Assembly: GCA_963691835.1 (NCBI GenBank) | Contig: OY829383.1 | Coordinates: forward strand, 4,402,001-4,466,000 | DNA from: G963691835 sp963691835 | GTDB taxonomy: Bacteria; Pseudomonadota; Alphaproteobacteria; Thalassobaculales; Thalassobaculaceae | DNA: 64,000 nucleotides | Direction of reading: 5' to 3' | Shown: positions 44,385 to 53,720 of the stretch, one piece after another | Position numbering within the stretch: the first letter of the stretch is position 1 | Layout of the letters: every line of letters starts with the position of its first letter | The notes under the pieces: generated by a model | The model's database searches: none | What the model saw: the letters and a program-made list of their open reading frames with translations, nothing else | What the model was told of the DNA's origin: nothing | Position numbers and translations under genes: made by a program

Positions 44385-45731
44385 TTACGCATCCGCTGTG
44401 GTGTGAAAGCGCCGCTCGAACCGGTCCGCATCGGCGGGGTCGAGATCGACCTGAACGCGGATGCTCATCCCATCGCCTGAGCGGTCCCGGACTGTGCCGT
44501 TTTCATGAAGCCACGCAAGCGCCGCACCATTGCCTGCGTCCAGGGTATAGAAACGAACCAAACGCCCCTGATTGACCCGCTCGTCTATCGCGTCGAGGAG
44601 AGCGTCGCAGCCCTCTCCGGTGACGGCAGAGACAAGAACTGACGGCTCGTTCCCCAGAAGGCGGATGCGGAGTCCCTCCTTTAGTTCATTCGAAAGCAGA
44701 TCCGCCTTGTTGAGAACCTCGATCGTCGCGTTGTCCAGACGGTCCTGATCCACCTCCAGGTCGGCAAGCACGGCGATGACATCCTGGCGCTGAGCCTCCG
44801 TATCCGGATGGGAGATGTCGCGGACATGAAGCACCAGATCAGCATCCAGCACCTCTTCCAGGGTTGCCCGGAATGCGGCGACGAGGTGGGTCGGCAGATC
44901 TGAGATGAAGCCGACGGTGTCTGACAGAATGATCGTCTTCCCGGAGGGCAGATCAATCTTCCGCATGGTCGGGTCGAGCGTTGCGAACAACAGGTCCTTT
45001 GCGAAGACCTTAGACTCCGTCACCCGGTTGAACAGCGTCGACTTGCCGGCATTCGTGTAGCCGACAAGAGCGACCGTCGGATACGGAATCCGCCGCCGCG
45101 CGCTCCGGTGAAGCTCGCGGGTCCGTTTGACCTCGTCCAACTCCTTGGTGATGCGTGTGATCCGCTCACTGATCAGGCGCCTGTCGATCTCGAGCTGGCT
45201 TTCGCCAGGCCCGCCGAGAAAGCCGACACCGCCCCGCTGCCGCTCCAGGTGGGTCCAGGACCGGACCAGCCTGCTTCGCTGAAAAGTGAGAGAGGCGAGT
45301 TCGACCTGCAGCCGGCCTTCGTGGGTCCGCGCACGGGCACCAAAAATCTCAAGAATTAGGGCGGTCCGGTCAATGACCTTACACTTCCAAGCACGCTCAA
45401 GGTTCCGCTGCTGAACAGGGGTCAACGCGCTGTCGACGATAACGACCTCGATCTCCAACGCCTCGATGAGGCCGACCATACGCTCTACGACGCCGCCGCC
45501 GAGAAGCGTGCTTGGTTTGGGGCGCTTTAGCGAAACCCATTCGGCATGGGAGATCTCAAGCCCGATCGCCGCCGCGAGACCCACCGCTTCCTCAAGCCGA
45601 CCGTCCGGCTCCCGGGCACCGGCAGCCGGTTCCTCCCCGGGCCGGGGTGGGATGTGGGGATGCAGAACGATGCCGCGGCCCGACGCGTTGGGGCCGTTCT
45701 TCTCTTGGCCGGATTCAGTCCCGGCCGTCAT
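44385..45731 (-). CDS. hflX: Ribosome-associated GTPase HflX
   Basis: HflX binds and splits ribosomes under stress. The 448-residue protein has the N-terminal HflX domain (RPKPSTLLGGGVVERM, DSALTPVQQRNLERAWKCKVIDRT, GPGESQLEIDRR). The central GTPase has GYTNAGKSTLFN (P-loop), DPTMRK, SDTVGFISDLP (with the DxxG equivalent) and NKADLL. The C-terminal extension is normal. It follows hfq after 13 nt, the usual alphaproteobacterial order. Confidence 0.96.
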   Translation of the reverse strand: MTAGTESGQEKNGPNASGRGIVLHPHIPPRPGEEPAAGAREPDGRLEEAVGLAAAIGLEISHAEWVSLKRPKPSTLLGGGVVERMVGLIEALEIEVVIVDSALTPVQQRNLERAWKCKVIDRTALILEIFGARARTHEGRLQVELASLTFQRSRLVRSWTHLERQRGGVGFLGGPGESQLEIDRRLISERITRITKELDEVKRTRELHRSARRRIPYPTVALVGYTNAGKSTLFNRVTESKVFAKDLLFATLDPTMRKIDLPSGKTIILSDTVGFISDLPTHLVAAFRATLEEVLDADLVLHVRDISHPDTEAQRQDVIAVLADLEVDQDRLDNATIEVLNKADLLSNELKEGLRIRLLGNEPSVLVSAVTGEGCDALLDAIDERVNQGRLVRFYTLDAGNGAALAWLHENGTVRDRSGDGMSIRVQVDLDPADADRFERRFHTTADA

Positions 45732-45744
45732 CAGAAACGCTCAT

Positions 45745-45996
45745 TCAGTCGCCGTCGTCATCCTTGCCGCCCTCAAAAAGCTGGACGGGTTGTGCTGGCA
45801 TGATCGTCGAAATCGCGTGTTTGTACACCAACTGAGAGTGCGCATCACGACGAAGCAGCAGCGAGAAATTATCGAACCAGGTGACGATACCCTGAAGTTT
45901 CACCCCATTGACCAGGAAGATGGTGACGGCCGTCTTGTTCTTCCTGATGTTGTTCAGGAAGACCTCCTGAACATTTTGGGTCTTGTCCGTGGCCAT
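45745..45996 (-). CDS. hfq: RNA chaperone Hfq
   Basis: Hfq promotes sRNA-mRNA pairing as a hexamer. The 83-residue protein has Sm1 (VFLNNIRKNKTAVTIFLVNGVKLQGIVTWFDNFSLLLRR) and Sm2 (LVYKHAISTIMPAQPV), with the conserved YKHA. The C-terminal tail is short and acidic (GGKDDDGD), as in other alphaproteobacteria. AAGGG precedes the ATG. It leads the hfq-hflX pair. Confidence 0.97.
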   Translation of the reverse strand: MATDKTQNVQEVFLNNIRKNKTAVTIFLVNGVKLQGIVTWFDNFSLLLRRDAHSQLVYKHAISTIMPAQPVQLFEGGKDDDGD

Positions 45997-46112
45997 GGCT
46001 TAGCCCTTCTCGTGTTCCTATGGTGGTCGACAGCCTCTCTCCGGCGCCGACTCTTCGCACCTGCACAATACGCTGAATGCGAGCCCTGTATATAGGGTCG
46101 AGGGAAAAAAAC

Positions 46113-46763
46113 TCAACGAGTCATGGCGTCCAGCAAACTGTCGCACCCCTCGAAGCGCGCGTGAGGCATCCAAGCCTCGAGCCCTTCTGGGTGCGCCGCG
46201 AGATCGCCAACGAGAATCGCCTGACATCCCGAGCGGTGGGCACATTCCATATCGACGACGCTGTCCCCCACGTACCAAATGGCCCCGTCTTCCTGAACGT
46301 CCATCTGTCGCAGCGCATCGTGAATTGGATCGGGAGCCGGTTTATCCGATACGGCATCGCCCGCGCCAAGAACCGGTCCGAAATACGGGCCCCATCCCAG
46401 GTGTGCCACTTCGGAACGGAGATAGGAGCCCGTCTTGTTACTGACGATGCCGATCGGCAGATCGATCTCCTGAAGGTGATCCAGCAGCGCTTTCGCCCCG
46501 GGCATCGGCCGCAGGGCCGCCAGATGGCTTTCCTCAAACGTCCGGTAGAAGAGCGCCAGCGCCTCTTCCCACCGGTCACCGAAGAGAACGGGGAACGTAT
46601 CCCTCGCCGACCCTTTGGTGCGGCGGCGCACCTCCGCCTCGCCCCATGCCGACTGGCCCATGGCGACCAGCGTCGTATCCAGCGCGAGCGTGATGGTTCC
46701 CCAGTTGTCGACCAGGGTACTGTCCCAGTCGAACAGAATGGCTGCAGGTTCGGTCAGGCTCAT
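46113..46763 (-). CDS. HAD-family hydrolase (phosphoglycolate-phosphatase-like)
   Basis: The 216-residue HAD phosphatase has motif I LFDWDSTLVDN (nucleophile is the first Asp), motif II IGIVSNKTG, lysine and acid regions SDKPAPDP, and motif IV WYVGDSVVDMECA. The helical cap lies between motif I and II (subclass IA). Substrate is unknown; gph-like enzymes remove phosphate from phosphoglycolate. It follows the D-aminotransferase gene after 11 nt. Confidence 0.92.
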   Translation of the reverse strand: MSLTEPAAILFDWDSTLVDNWGTITLALDTTLVAMGQSAWGEAEVRRRTKGSARDTFPVLFGDRWEEALALFYRTFEESHLAALRPMPGAKALLDHLQEIDLPIGIVSNKTGSYLRSEVAHLGWGPYFGPVLGAGDAVSDKPAPDPIHDALRQMDVQEDGAIWYVGDSVVDMECAHRSGCQAILVGDLAAHPEGLEAWMPHARFEGCDSLLDAMTR

Positions 46764-46774
46764 ACGATGGACCG

Positions 46775-47662
46775 TCAGGCGCTGGCCGCGACGTCGGCGT
46801 CGGTCCCGGTATCGGAAATGCGCATATGCTCGAAGTAGGCCTCCCGCATTCGGAGGCTCATGGTGCCTGCGCGGCCGTTGCCAATCACCGTGTCATCAAG
46901 TTGGGTAACCGGGGTCACGAATGAGGTCGCGCTGGAGACGAACGCTTCCCGAGCGTCCTTAGCTTCTTCGACCGTGAACTTCCGCTCAACGAACGTCAGG
47001 CCGTGCTGCTCCGCCAAGGCCAGGAGTGTCAGACGCGTGATGCCGTTCAGGATTTCGACATTCGCCTGACGCGTGACCAGTTCGTTGTCCTTCGTGACGA
47101 TCCAAGCATTGGTCGAGGTACCTTCCGTTACGTAGCCATCCTCATCGACCTGCCAAGCCTCGTACGCGCCCGCCTCGCGCGCCGCCTGCTTACCCAATAC
47201 ATTAGGAAGAAGACTTACAGATTTGATATCAGGGCGTTTCCATCGAATGTCGGGAACCGTTATCGCCTTAACACCTTTATCGATCCAATCCGCGGATGGC
47301 GGCGTGATCCGCTTTGCGGTCATCACCACGGCCGGTGCCACGTCCTTCGGAAAAGGGTGATCACGGCGCGACACGCCTCGGGTCACTTGCATGTAGAGGA
47401 GGCCCGTATCGATCCGGTTCTGGCGCACCACCTCCCGCATCACCTGCTGCAGGGCGGCCCGGCTCATCGGCCGGTCAATTCTCAATTCATCGAGTGAGCG
47501 GTCCAGGCGATCCAGATGCGGCGCCTCGTCGATCATCTTGCCGCCGTACACGAGCACCACCTCGTAGACACCGTCGGAAAACTGATAGCCCCGATCTTCC
47601 ACGTGAACGCTCGCCTCCCGATGGGGGACGTAGCGGCCATTCACATAGGCAATCCTCGACAT
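46775..47662 (-). CDS. D-amino-acid aminotransferase (class IV PLP)
   Basis: The 295-residue class IV aminotransferase has VEDRGYQFSDGVYEVV near the N-terminus, the PLP lysine K147 in DIKSVSLLPNVLGKQ, EGTSTNAWIV, and the phosphate-binding NGITRLTLL. The R/Y pattern suits D-alanine aminotransferase more than BCAT. It provides D-glutamate or D-alanine for peptidoglycan. GGAGATAGCCC precedes ATG. Linkage of this gene to hfq is seen in other Rhodospirillales. Confidence 0.9.
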   Translation of the reverse strand: MSRIAYVNGRYVPHREASVHVEDRGYQFSDGVYEVVLVYGGKMIDEAPHLDRLDRSLDELRIDRPMSRAALQQVMREVVRQNRIDTGLLYMQVTRGVSRRDHPFPKDVAPAVVMTAKRITPPSADWIDKGVKAITVPDIRWKRPDIKSVSLLPNVLGKQAAREAGAYEAWQVDEDGYVTEGTSTNAWIVTKDNELVTRQANVEILNGITRLTLLALAEQHGLTFVERKFTVEEAKDAREAFVSSATSFVTPVTQLDDTVIGNGRAGTMSLRMREAYFEHMRISDTGTDADVAASA

Positions 47663-47789
47663 GGGCTATCTCCAATCTTTCGGTGCGCTGAACCTCCACT
47701 AACACCGGAAAGCGTCCGGCGAAAGAGGCTGCTGCGACGCAGCATCGGCGGCACCGGCGTCGCGCCAACGCAAACCTCGAAAGCGGTCT

Positions 47790-48491
47790 TCAACGGGGCT
47801 GTGTTGGGCCATCCGCCACGAGGGGTACGAACCGGACGTCAAGCAGTCGCTCTTCGGAAACGGCGGCACCGGAACGGGTAACCCGGACGACGCACTGAAC
47901 CTCGTGTTCACCGCCGACAGGGACGACCATCACGCCATCGTCACCCAACTGATCCACCAGACGGCTCGGGACGTCCGGAGCGGCGGCCGTCACGATGATC
48001 CGGTCGAAAGGTGCCTGCTCCGGCCAGCCCTTGGAGCCATCGCCGAGCTTCACGACGACCTTGTGAAGATCCAATCGCCGAAACAGCTTCTCGGTCGGAT
48101 CCAGCAGGGCCGCATGCCGCTCGATCGTGTAAACCCGGCGCGCCAATTGGGCGAGGATCGCCGTCTGGTAACCGGAACCAGTGCCGATCTCCAGCACCTT
48201 GCTACGGTCCGTCAGACGAAGCGCCTCGGTCATGAAGGCAACGACGAAAGGCTGGCTGATCGTTTGACCGGACTCGATCGGCAGAGCGGCATTCTCGTAT
48301 GCCCGGTCCTGGAACATCTCCGGCACGAACAACTCGCGGGGTGTCCGCTCCAGGGCGGCCAAGACGGCGGTGTCTGTGATCCCGCCACGCCGCAATTCCA
48401 TCAGCAAACGGATCTTGCGCGCGTCGTCACCGCCGGCCCCGGCAGCCTTGCCAGCACCGTTGTCAATTGCGTCCTTGAAAGGCGCGATCAC
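47790..48491 (-). CDS. pcm: Protein-L-isoaspartate O-methyltransferase
   Basis: PCM repairs isoaspartyl residues using SAM. The 233-residue protein has the family elements VLAALERTPRELFVPE, ENAALPIESGQTISQPFVVAFMTE, the SAM loop VLEIGTGSGYQTAIL and VTAAAPDVPSRLVDQLGDDGVMVVPVG. The start is GTG 48491, overlapping the surE TGA (GTGA). It follows serS and surE. The 128-nt gap downstream contains small hairpins (for example TGCTGCG-A-CGCAGCA at 47730-47744). Confidence 0.95.
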   Translation of the reverse strand: MIAPFKDAIDNGAGKAAGAGGDDARKIRLLMELRRGGITDTAVLAALERTPRELFVPEMFQDRAYENAALPIESGQTISQPFVVAFMTEALRLTDRSKVLEIGTGSGYQTAILAQLARRVYTIERHAALLDPTEKLFRRLDLHKVVVKLGDGSKGWPEQAPFDRIIVTAAAPDVPSRLVDQLGDDGVMVVPVGGEHEVQCVVRVTRSGAAVSEERLLDVRFVPLVADGPTQPR

Positions 48492-49297
48492 GCGAACGTC
48501 GTCTCCAACCCTCCGAGCAATCCGGTCGCGGTCAAATCCAGGCTGACAGGCGTCACAGAGACGCATTTGTCCGCCATCGCCGCGAGATCCGTGCCCGGCA
48601 CCCCCTTGTCTTCCGATCGGACTCCGCCGATCCAGTAGTATGGCACGCCGCGCGGGTCGATGCCCCGCACAATGACATCCCCGACTTTGCGGCGTCCTTG
48701 AATGCAGGCCCGCACCCCGGCCACGTCCCCCGGAAGAACGGGTGGAAAATTGATGTTGATCAGCGTGTTCTCCGGCCAGCCCCGGGCTGCGAGCTTTTGG
48801 ATAATGCCCGGTGCCCACTGCTCCGCCGTTTCCCAAGGAACGTCCTCATCCCGCTCGAAATCCTGAGACAGGGCGATGGCCGGCACGCCGAGAATCGTCG
48901 CCTCCATCGCCGCGGCGACCGTGCCGGAATAGACGATGTCCTCGCCGAGATTACCGCCCCGATTGATGCCGGAGAGCACGAGATCCGGTTGCCGGTCCTT
49001 CATGAGCTCGTTCACCGCCAGCAACACGCTGTCGGTCGGTGTCCCGTCCACCGCGAAGGTGTTCGCGCCATGCTCCCGGATGCGAAGCGGCCGCCGGATC
49101 GTCAGCGAGTGACCGGTCGCGCTCTGTTCCGTCTCGGGTGCCACGACCCAGACATCGTCCGAGAGCGATCGGGCGACCCGGATCAGGACCTCAATGCCCG
49201 GCGCGTAGATCCCGTCATCATTGGAGATCAGAATCCGCGCATGTTTGAGGTCGATCGGCCTGTCCGGACCGACCGCTCCATTCCCTGTTCCCGTCAT
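48488..49297 (-). CDS. surE: 5'/3'-nucleotidase SurE
   Basis: SurE is a survival-related nucleotidase and phosphatase. The 269-residue protein has the metal site ISNDDG (D27-D28), APETEQSATGHSLT, DGTPTDSVLLAV, and SGINRGGNLGEDIVYSGTVAAAMEA. It starts 1 nt after the serS stop and its own stop overlaps pcm by 4 nt, so serS-surE-pcm form a tightly coupled operon. Confidence 0.97.
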   Translation of the reverse strand: MTGTGNGAVGPDRPIDLKHARILISNDDGIYAPGIEVLIRVARSLSDDVWVVAPETEQSATGHSLTIRRPLRIREHGANTFAVDGTPTDSVLLAVNELMKDRQPDLVLSGINRGGNLGEDIVYSGTVAAAMEATILGVPAIALSQDFERDEDVPWETAEQWAPGIIQKLAARGWPENTLININFPPVLPGDVAGVRACIQGRRKVGDVIVRGIDPRGVPYYWIGGVRSEDKGVPGTDLAAMADKCVSVTPVSLDLTATGLLGGLETTFA

Positions 49298-49298
49298 G

Positions 49299-50591
49299 TC
49301 AGCTCTCCGGCCGAAGGACGTCGAGGCCGCCCATGTAGCTGCGAAGCGCCTCGGGCACCGTCACCGAACCATCCTCGTTCTGATACGTCTCAAGGATGGC
49401 GATCATGGTGCGACCGATGGCGAGACCCGAGCCGTTCAGGGTGTGAACCAGTTCCGTCTGCTTCTCACCCGCGCGGCGGAAGCGCGCTTTCATGCGGCGG
49501 GCCTGAAAGTCGCCGCAGTTCGAGCAACTGGAAATCTCACGATACTGACCTTGACCATCATTCTGGCCGGGCAACCAGACTTCGATGTCGTAGGTCTTGC
49601 GGGCACCGAACCCGGTATCCCCGCTGGAGAGTACCATCACCCGCCAGGCGAGACCCAAACGGCGCAGGATCTCTTCCGCGCAGGAAAGCATGCGCTCGTG
49701 CTCGTCATTGGAGTGGTCCGGGTGCGCGATAGATACCAGTTCCACCTTGCTGAACTGGTGCATCCGGATCATGCCCCGCGTATCACGGCCAGCGGCCCCG
49801 GCCTCCGCCCGGAAGCAGGGTGTGTAGGCCGTCATCCGAAGAGGCAGTTCATCCTCAGCGTAGATCGTGTCGGCACCGAGATTGGTCAACGGCACCTCAG
49901 ACGTCGGGATCAGCCAGAAGTCCCCCGTGGTCTTGTAGAGGTCCTCCTCGAACTTCGGAAGCTGGCCGGTGCCATACATCACGTGGTCGCGCACCATGAC
50001 CGGCGGCACGGTCTCGGCGTAACCAAACTCCGAGGTGTGCGTATCCAGCATGAAATTCGCCAAGGCCCGCTCCAGCCGCGCCATATGGCGGCGAAGGACG
50101 ACGAACCGGGCACCGGAAAGCTTCGCACCCGCTTCAAAATCAAGGCCCAGCCCCTCACCCAGCGCGACATGATCCTTCGGGGTGAACGCGTAGTTCCGCT
50201 TCTCACCCTCTGACCGGATCTCAACATTAGCGCTTTCGTCGGGACCGTCCGGCACCTCGGCTTCGAGAAGGTTCGGGATACCGGCCAGCAGCTTCTCAAG
50301 CTGACCTTCGGCTTTTTTTTGCTCATCCTCCAGCGAGGCCATCTTATCCTTGATGGCGGCAACCTCGGCCATCAATGCGTCGGCACCTTCGTGATCACCC
50401 GCCTTCTTCTTGGCGCCGATCTGTTTCGACGCCTCGTTGCGGCGCTGCTGCAGGGTCTGCAACTCCGTCACCGCTTCCCGCCGCACCCGGTCGTACCCCA
50501 GCGCCACGGACGCGGACGCGGACAGACCCCGGCGGGCAAGGGCTTTGTCGAATGCGTCCGGATCGTCTCGGATCAGCCTGATGTCGTGCAT
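49299..50591 (-). CDS. serS: Seryl-tRNA synthetase
   Basis: SerS charges tRNA-Ser. The 430-residue class II synthetase has an N-terminal helical coiled-coil arm (about 30-100). The catalytic domain includes TSEVPLTNL, motif 2 with FRAEAGAAGRDTRGMIRMHQFSKVEL, and motif 3 with NGSGLAIGRTMIAILE. ATG 50591 begins the expected MHDIRLIRDDPDAF; a longer in-frame start is not credible. Confidence 0.98.
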   Translation of the reverse strand: MHDIRLIRDDPDAFDKALARRGLSASASVALGYDRVRREAVTELQTLQQRRNEASKQIGAKKKAGDHEGADALMAEVAAIKDKMASLEDEQKKAEGQLEKLLAGIPNLLEAEVPDGPDESANVEIRSEGEKRNYAFTPKDHVALGEGLGLDFEAGAKLSGARFVVLRRHMARLERALANFMLDTHTSEFGYAETVPPVMVRDHVMYGTGQLPKFEEDLYKTTGDFWLIPTSEVPLTNLGADTIYAEDELPLRMTAYTPCFRAEAGAAGRDTRGMIRMHQFSKVELVSIAHPDHSNDEHERMLSCAEEILRRLGLAWRVMVLSSGDTGFGARKTYDIEVWLPGQNDGQGQYREISSCSNCGDFQARRMKARFRRAGEKQTELVHTLNGSGLAIGRTMIAILETYQNEDGSVTVPEALRSYMGGLDVLRPES

Positions 50592-50709
50592 AGCGGCACC
50601 GGTGGTTCGGTTGAAAGGAGCCGACGTTATAGGAGGCCGCATGCCCGGCGGCAACGCCGGGGCACACGCCTGATAATCGTTCTAGAAAGACAAGCCCGCT
50701 GCGATTGCC

Positions 50710-51507
50710 TTATTCGGCGGCGACGCGGGCCGAAACCAGCTCGGACAAACAGTCATCGGCGAGCGGTTCGATGGCCGTGAAATCCCGGTGGGCAATCCAC
50801 TCCTTCCGCTTGAAGCGGCGGATATGGTTGTCCACGTGGCACAGGCTCAAATAGACGATCGTCCGGCCGAACGGGCTGATGTTCGGTGGGCTCGCGTGTA
50901 CCAGGTTGGCGTGGAACAGCAGAACCGATCCCGCCGGTCCGGTCGGCGCGACACAACCGCCCGCTTCCGCCAACTCGGTCACCTTGTCCCGCGATAGGGT
51001 CCAGAGCGGATAGCTCGTCGTTTCCAGGTCATGTCCCGCCTCGAACGTGCCGTCCTTGTGGCTCCGGGGGAGGAACATCAGAGGACCGTTTGCCGCCGTC
51101 ACATCGTCCAGGAACAACGCGATGTTCATGGCCCGAGGCTCCGGCATCAGGTCGTCCCGGTGCCACGTCCCGAAGTCCTGGTGCCACTGCCAGACCTCGC
51201 CGTCGAAGGCCGCTTTTGCGTTGATCTTGTACTGATGCATGTAGACTTGGCCGTCCAGCAACTGCATCACTGGCTCAACCAGTCGCGGGTGCCGCCCCAA
51301 GCGTCCATGGGCTTCGTCATAGCGGTGCGCCGCGAACGCCGTCCGGGCGACGCCGCTCGATTCCCGCCAGACCTCATCCCGGTCCATCGTGAACACAGCC
51401 TCTGCCGCGTCTTTGAGGACCTTGATCTCGTCCGGCGAGAAAACACTCGGCAGGAAGACGTACCCTTCCCGGTCAAACTCTTCGAGCTGCTCGTTGGTGA
51501 GCTTCAT
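50710..51507 (-). CDS. Phytanoyl-CoA dioxygenase family, ectoine-hydroxylase-like
   Basis: This 265-residue Fe(II)/2-oxoglutarate oxygenase has iron ligands H109-x-D111 (WQWHQDF) and probably H204 (NLVHAS). The segment QDFGTWHRDDLMPEPRAM...NGPLMFLPRSH closely resembles the EctD pattern. Yet no ectABC genes are near, so the substrate may differ. GGGAGGG precedes ATG 51507. It follows the SDR gene after 36 nt on the same strand and is likely in the same transcript. Confidence 0.9.
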   Translation of the reverse strand: MKLTNEQLEEFDREGYVFLPSVFSPDEIKVLKDAAEAVFTMDRDEVWRESSGVARTAFAAHRYDEAHGRLGRHPRLVEPVMQLLDGQVYMHQYKINAKAAFDGEVWQWHQDFGTWHRDDLMPEPRAMNIALFLDDVTAANGPLMFLPRSHKDGTFEAGHDLETTSYPLWTLSRDKVTELAEAGGCVAPTGPAGSVLLFHANLVHASPPNISPFGRTIVYLSLCHVDNHIRRFKRKEWIAHRDFTAIEPLADDCLSELVSARVAAE

Positions 51508-51543
51508 GACGCCCTCCCTCTTCCACGGCATGTTTTCTTAGGC

Positions 51544-52290
51544 TCAGGCCCGGGCAGAGCCGACCGTCAAGCCGCCGCATACGTATAGAATCTGCCCTGT
51601 CACAAAGCCAGACCGGTCATCGAGCAGAAACGATATGGCGTTTGCGATGTCGTCGGGCGTGCCGAGGCGGCCAACGGGGATACCGTCGATGATCTTCTGC
51701 GTTCTCGGGTCCTGGGATGGATTGACCGCCCGCCACAGGGGTGTGTCGATGCTGCCCGGGGCCACGCAGTTCACCGTGATGCCGTCCTTCGCCAGCTCCA
51801 GCGCCCAGGTCTTGGTGAGTCCGTGCAGCGCTGACTTGCTCGCGGCGTAGGCGGTGCGAAGCTCCTTGCCCAACGCGGCCCGGCTGGAGATAGAAGCGAT
51901 CCGGCCCGATCCGAGATGTCGCATACCAGGGATGAGCGCTTGGCCAACCTGCATGGCGACACGAACGTTGAGCCGCATCACCGCATCGAAGTCCTCCAAG
52001 CTCTGCTCTTCGGCGGGTGCCGGTTTGACGTGACCCACATTGTTGACCAGACGGCCGATCCGCCGGCCATCCGATAAGGCCTCATCCAGCGCCGCCGCGG
52101 TCGCAGCCTCATCCATCAGATCCACTTGGATATATCCGTGATGCGCGTCGTGATCCGGCGCATCCCGGTCGAGGATGAGAACGCGATATCCGTCCTCTGT
52201 AAGCCGCCGGCAGATCCCGCCGCCAATGCTGCGGGAGCCACCGGTCACAAGTGCCCACCGGCCATCCGAGGCCTCGCGTCCTCCGCTCAT
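51544..52290 (-). CDS. Short-chain dehydrogenase/reductase, 248 aa
   Basis: This classical SDR has VTGGSRSIGGGICRRLTEDG for coenzyme binding, NNVG in place of NNAG, ISSRAALG and the catalytic pair in TAYAASKSALHG (YxxxK). The C-terminus is SGFVTGQILYVCGG, as in FabG-like enzymes. ATG 52290 touches the upstream MAPEG stop (TGATG). The substrate is unknown. Confidence 0.92.
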   Translation of the reverse strand: MSGGREASDGRWALVTGGSRSIGGGICRRLTEDGYRVLILDRDAPDHDAHHGYIQVDLMDEAATAAALDEALSDGRRIGRLVNNVGHVKPAPAEEQSLEDFDAVMRLNVRVAMQVGQALIPGMRHLGSGRIASISSRAALGKELRTAYAASKSALHGLTKTWALELAKDGITVNCVAPGSIDTPLWRAVNPSQDPRTQKIIDGIPVGRLGTPDDIANAISFLLDDRSGFVTGQILYVCGGLTVGSARA

Positions 52291-52721
52291 CAGCCGGACA
52301 CCGCCGGTACGACGCCGGAGGTCGCGGCATCCCCCGCGCCGAGGATGGCAAGGAAGAATGGCACCATCGCTCCCCACGCGACCACGAAGGCGATGGTGCG
52401 GGCGACCGGAATACCAAGCGTGCAGACGATCACATGGGCAACCCGGGCCCAAAAGTAGGTGACGGCCGCCAAAGCGGTTTCCTCATTGGACACACCTGCC
52501 GCATGGGCGACGAGGACCAAGGCCCCGAACGGGACCAGGTTCTCAACCGCGTTGCGGTGGGCTGCCTTGGCGCGGTTGTACCAACCCTCGTCTTCCGACG
52601 GTGCCGTGTATGTCAGGGTCGCGACCGGACCGTGGCGGAGGATCGCCACCAGCACGTAAGGTATCCAAAGCACGGCGGTAAGCGCCGCACTCCAGGCAAG
52701 CATGGTCAGTTCAGTGGTCAT
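52290..52721 (-). CDS. MAPEG family membrane protein
   Basis: The 143-residue protein has four predicted transmembrane helices. The MAPEG signature is seen as RAKAAHRNAVENLVPFGALVLVAHAAG, with the conserved R-A-x-x-A-H-x-N-x-x-E-N pattern for glutathione or lipid binding. The bacterial members' roles are poorly known. The stop overlaps the SDR ATG, so the genes are coupled; it lies 54 nt after the DUF547 gene. Confidence 0.9.
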   Translation of the reverse strand: MTTELTMLAWSAALTAVLWIPYVLVAILRHGPVATLTYTAPSEDEGWYNRAKAAHRNAVENLVPFGALVLVAHAAGVSNEETALAAVTYFWARVAHVIVCTLGIPVARTIAFVVAWGAMVPFFLAILGAGDAATSGVVPAVSG

Positions 52722-52775
52722 GAGCGTTGCTCCTCCCGCGCGCCGTCCGGCCTGGTTCGCGAGAGGGCGCGGCCC

Positions 52776-53645
52776 TCAGGACAGCCGGTTCAGACGCCAG
52801 TCGTACTCGGTTCTTTCGATCTTTCCGGCTGCTGCGAGCCGGTTCGCCAGATCCGGTTCAGCATATCGCCTTAGGTGAGCGAGAACCATCTCCTCCGAGC
52901 CGCCGAAGTCTTCGATGAACCAGTCGTAGATGGAGGAGACGACGACGTTCCCATCGTCGAAGCGGGCGCCCCTGGGGTCGTTGACATAGCCCCGGGCCGC
53001 AGCGTCCAGATCCGTATCCATCGCCGCCGCCGTCCAGGCCGTCGGTTTGAGGTTGGGGCAGCCGATCGACGCGCAGTTGACCGCATAGTGGACCCGGGGG
53101 TCCTGCCAGATCGGACGGAGAATGCGGTGCTCGATGTCGTTCAGGGTGAGCGCTTGCCTCTCGATTTCGACGACTTCGATATCCCAAGGGCCTTTCTTGG
53201 ACAGAAAGCCGCCCTCCCCCTCAATGTCGCGAATGCTCTCCACAGGATAGTGGCGCAGGACCAATGCGATGGTCGCCGCATTATAGAGGTTGATCCAGAA
53301 CGCCTCCTGCTCATCCCGGCGCAAGGATGAAACCGGGGTCGCGGCCCAGGCGGCGATCATGTCGTCTAGGGCCTGCTTCCCGGAGGCCCCAACTCCGCCG
53401 TAGTCGAACGCCATCACACCGTTGGGCATAGGCTTGGTGAAACGGCCGAGGAACTGGGTCCAAGCCTCGTAGTCCAAAGTGACCGTGCTGTTCTGGTCGT
53501 GGGCCGTCCAGCGGTCCCAAAGCTCGGCCGACGGGGCGAACAGACCGGAAAAGGATCGAAATCCCGTCAATCCGAACATCGCCGTTCCAGCGACTGCCGT
53601 CTTCAGGAGTGTGCGTCTGCCAAGCATCAGTCTGTCAGTCCTCAT
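52776..53645 (-). CDS. DUF547 protein with twin-arginine signal
   Basis: The 289-residue protein has a TAT-like leader (GRRTLLKTAVAGTAMFGLTG) and then the DUF547 domain, including EAFWINLYNAATIALVLRHYPV, LNDIEHRILRP and HYAVNCASIGCPNL. Its function is not established, though a papain-like fold has been proposed. GGAGAGG precedes the ATG. The gene heads a minus-strand group with MAPEG, SDR and EctD-like genes. Confidence 0.9.
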   Translation of the reverse strand: MRTDRLMLGRRTLLKTAVAGTAMFGLTGFRSFSGLFAPSAELWDRWTAHDQNSTVTLDYEAWTQFLGRFTKPMPNGVMAFDYGGVGASGKQALDDMIAAWAATPVSSLRRDEQEAFWINLYNAATIALVLRHYPVESIRDIEGEGGFLSKKGPWDIEVVEIERQALTLNDIEHRILRPIWQDPRVHYAVNCASIGCPNLKPTAWTAAAMDTDLDAAARGYVNDPRGARFDDGNVVVSSIYDWFIEDFGGSEEMVLAHLRRYAEPDLANRLAAAGKIERTEYDWRLNRLS

Positions 53646-53720
53646 GGACCTCTCCGGTGGATCCTGTTCGATAGGCGCAGATGTAAGGAGACAGGCGCGC
53701 TCAGACGAGATCCAAACGGG

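Noticed and set aside
47705..47744. Small hairpins between the pcm and D-aminotransferase genes
   Set aside because: Short arms (5-7 bp), no T tract; could be chance in GC-rich sequence.
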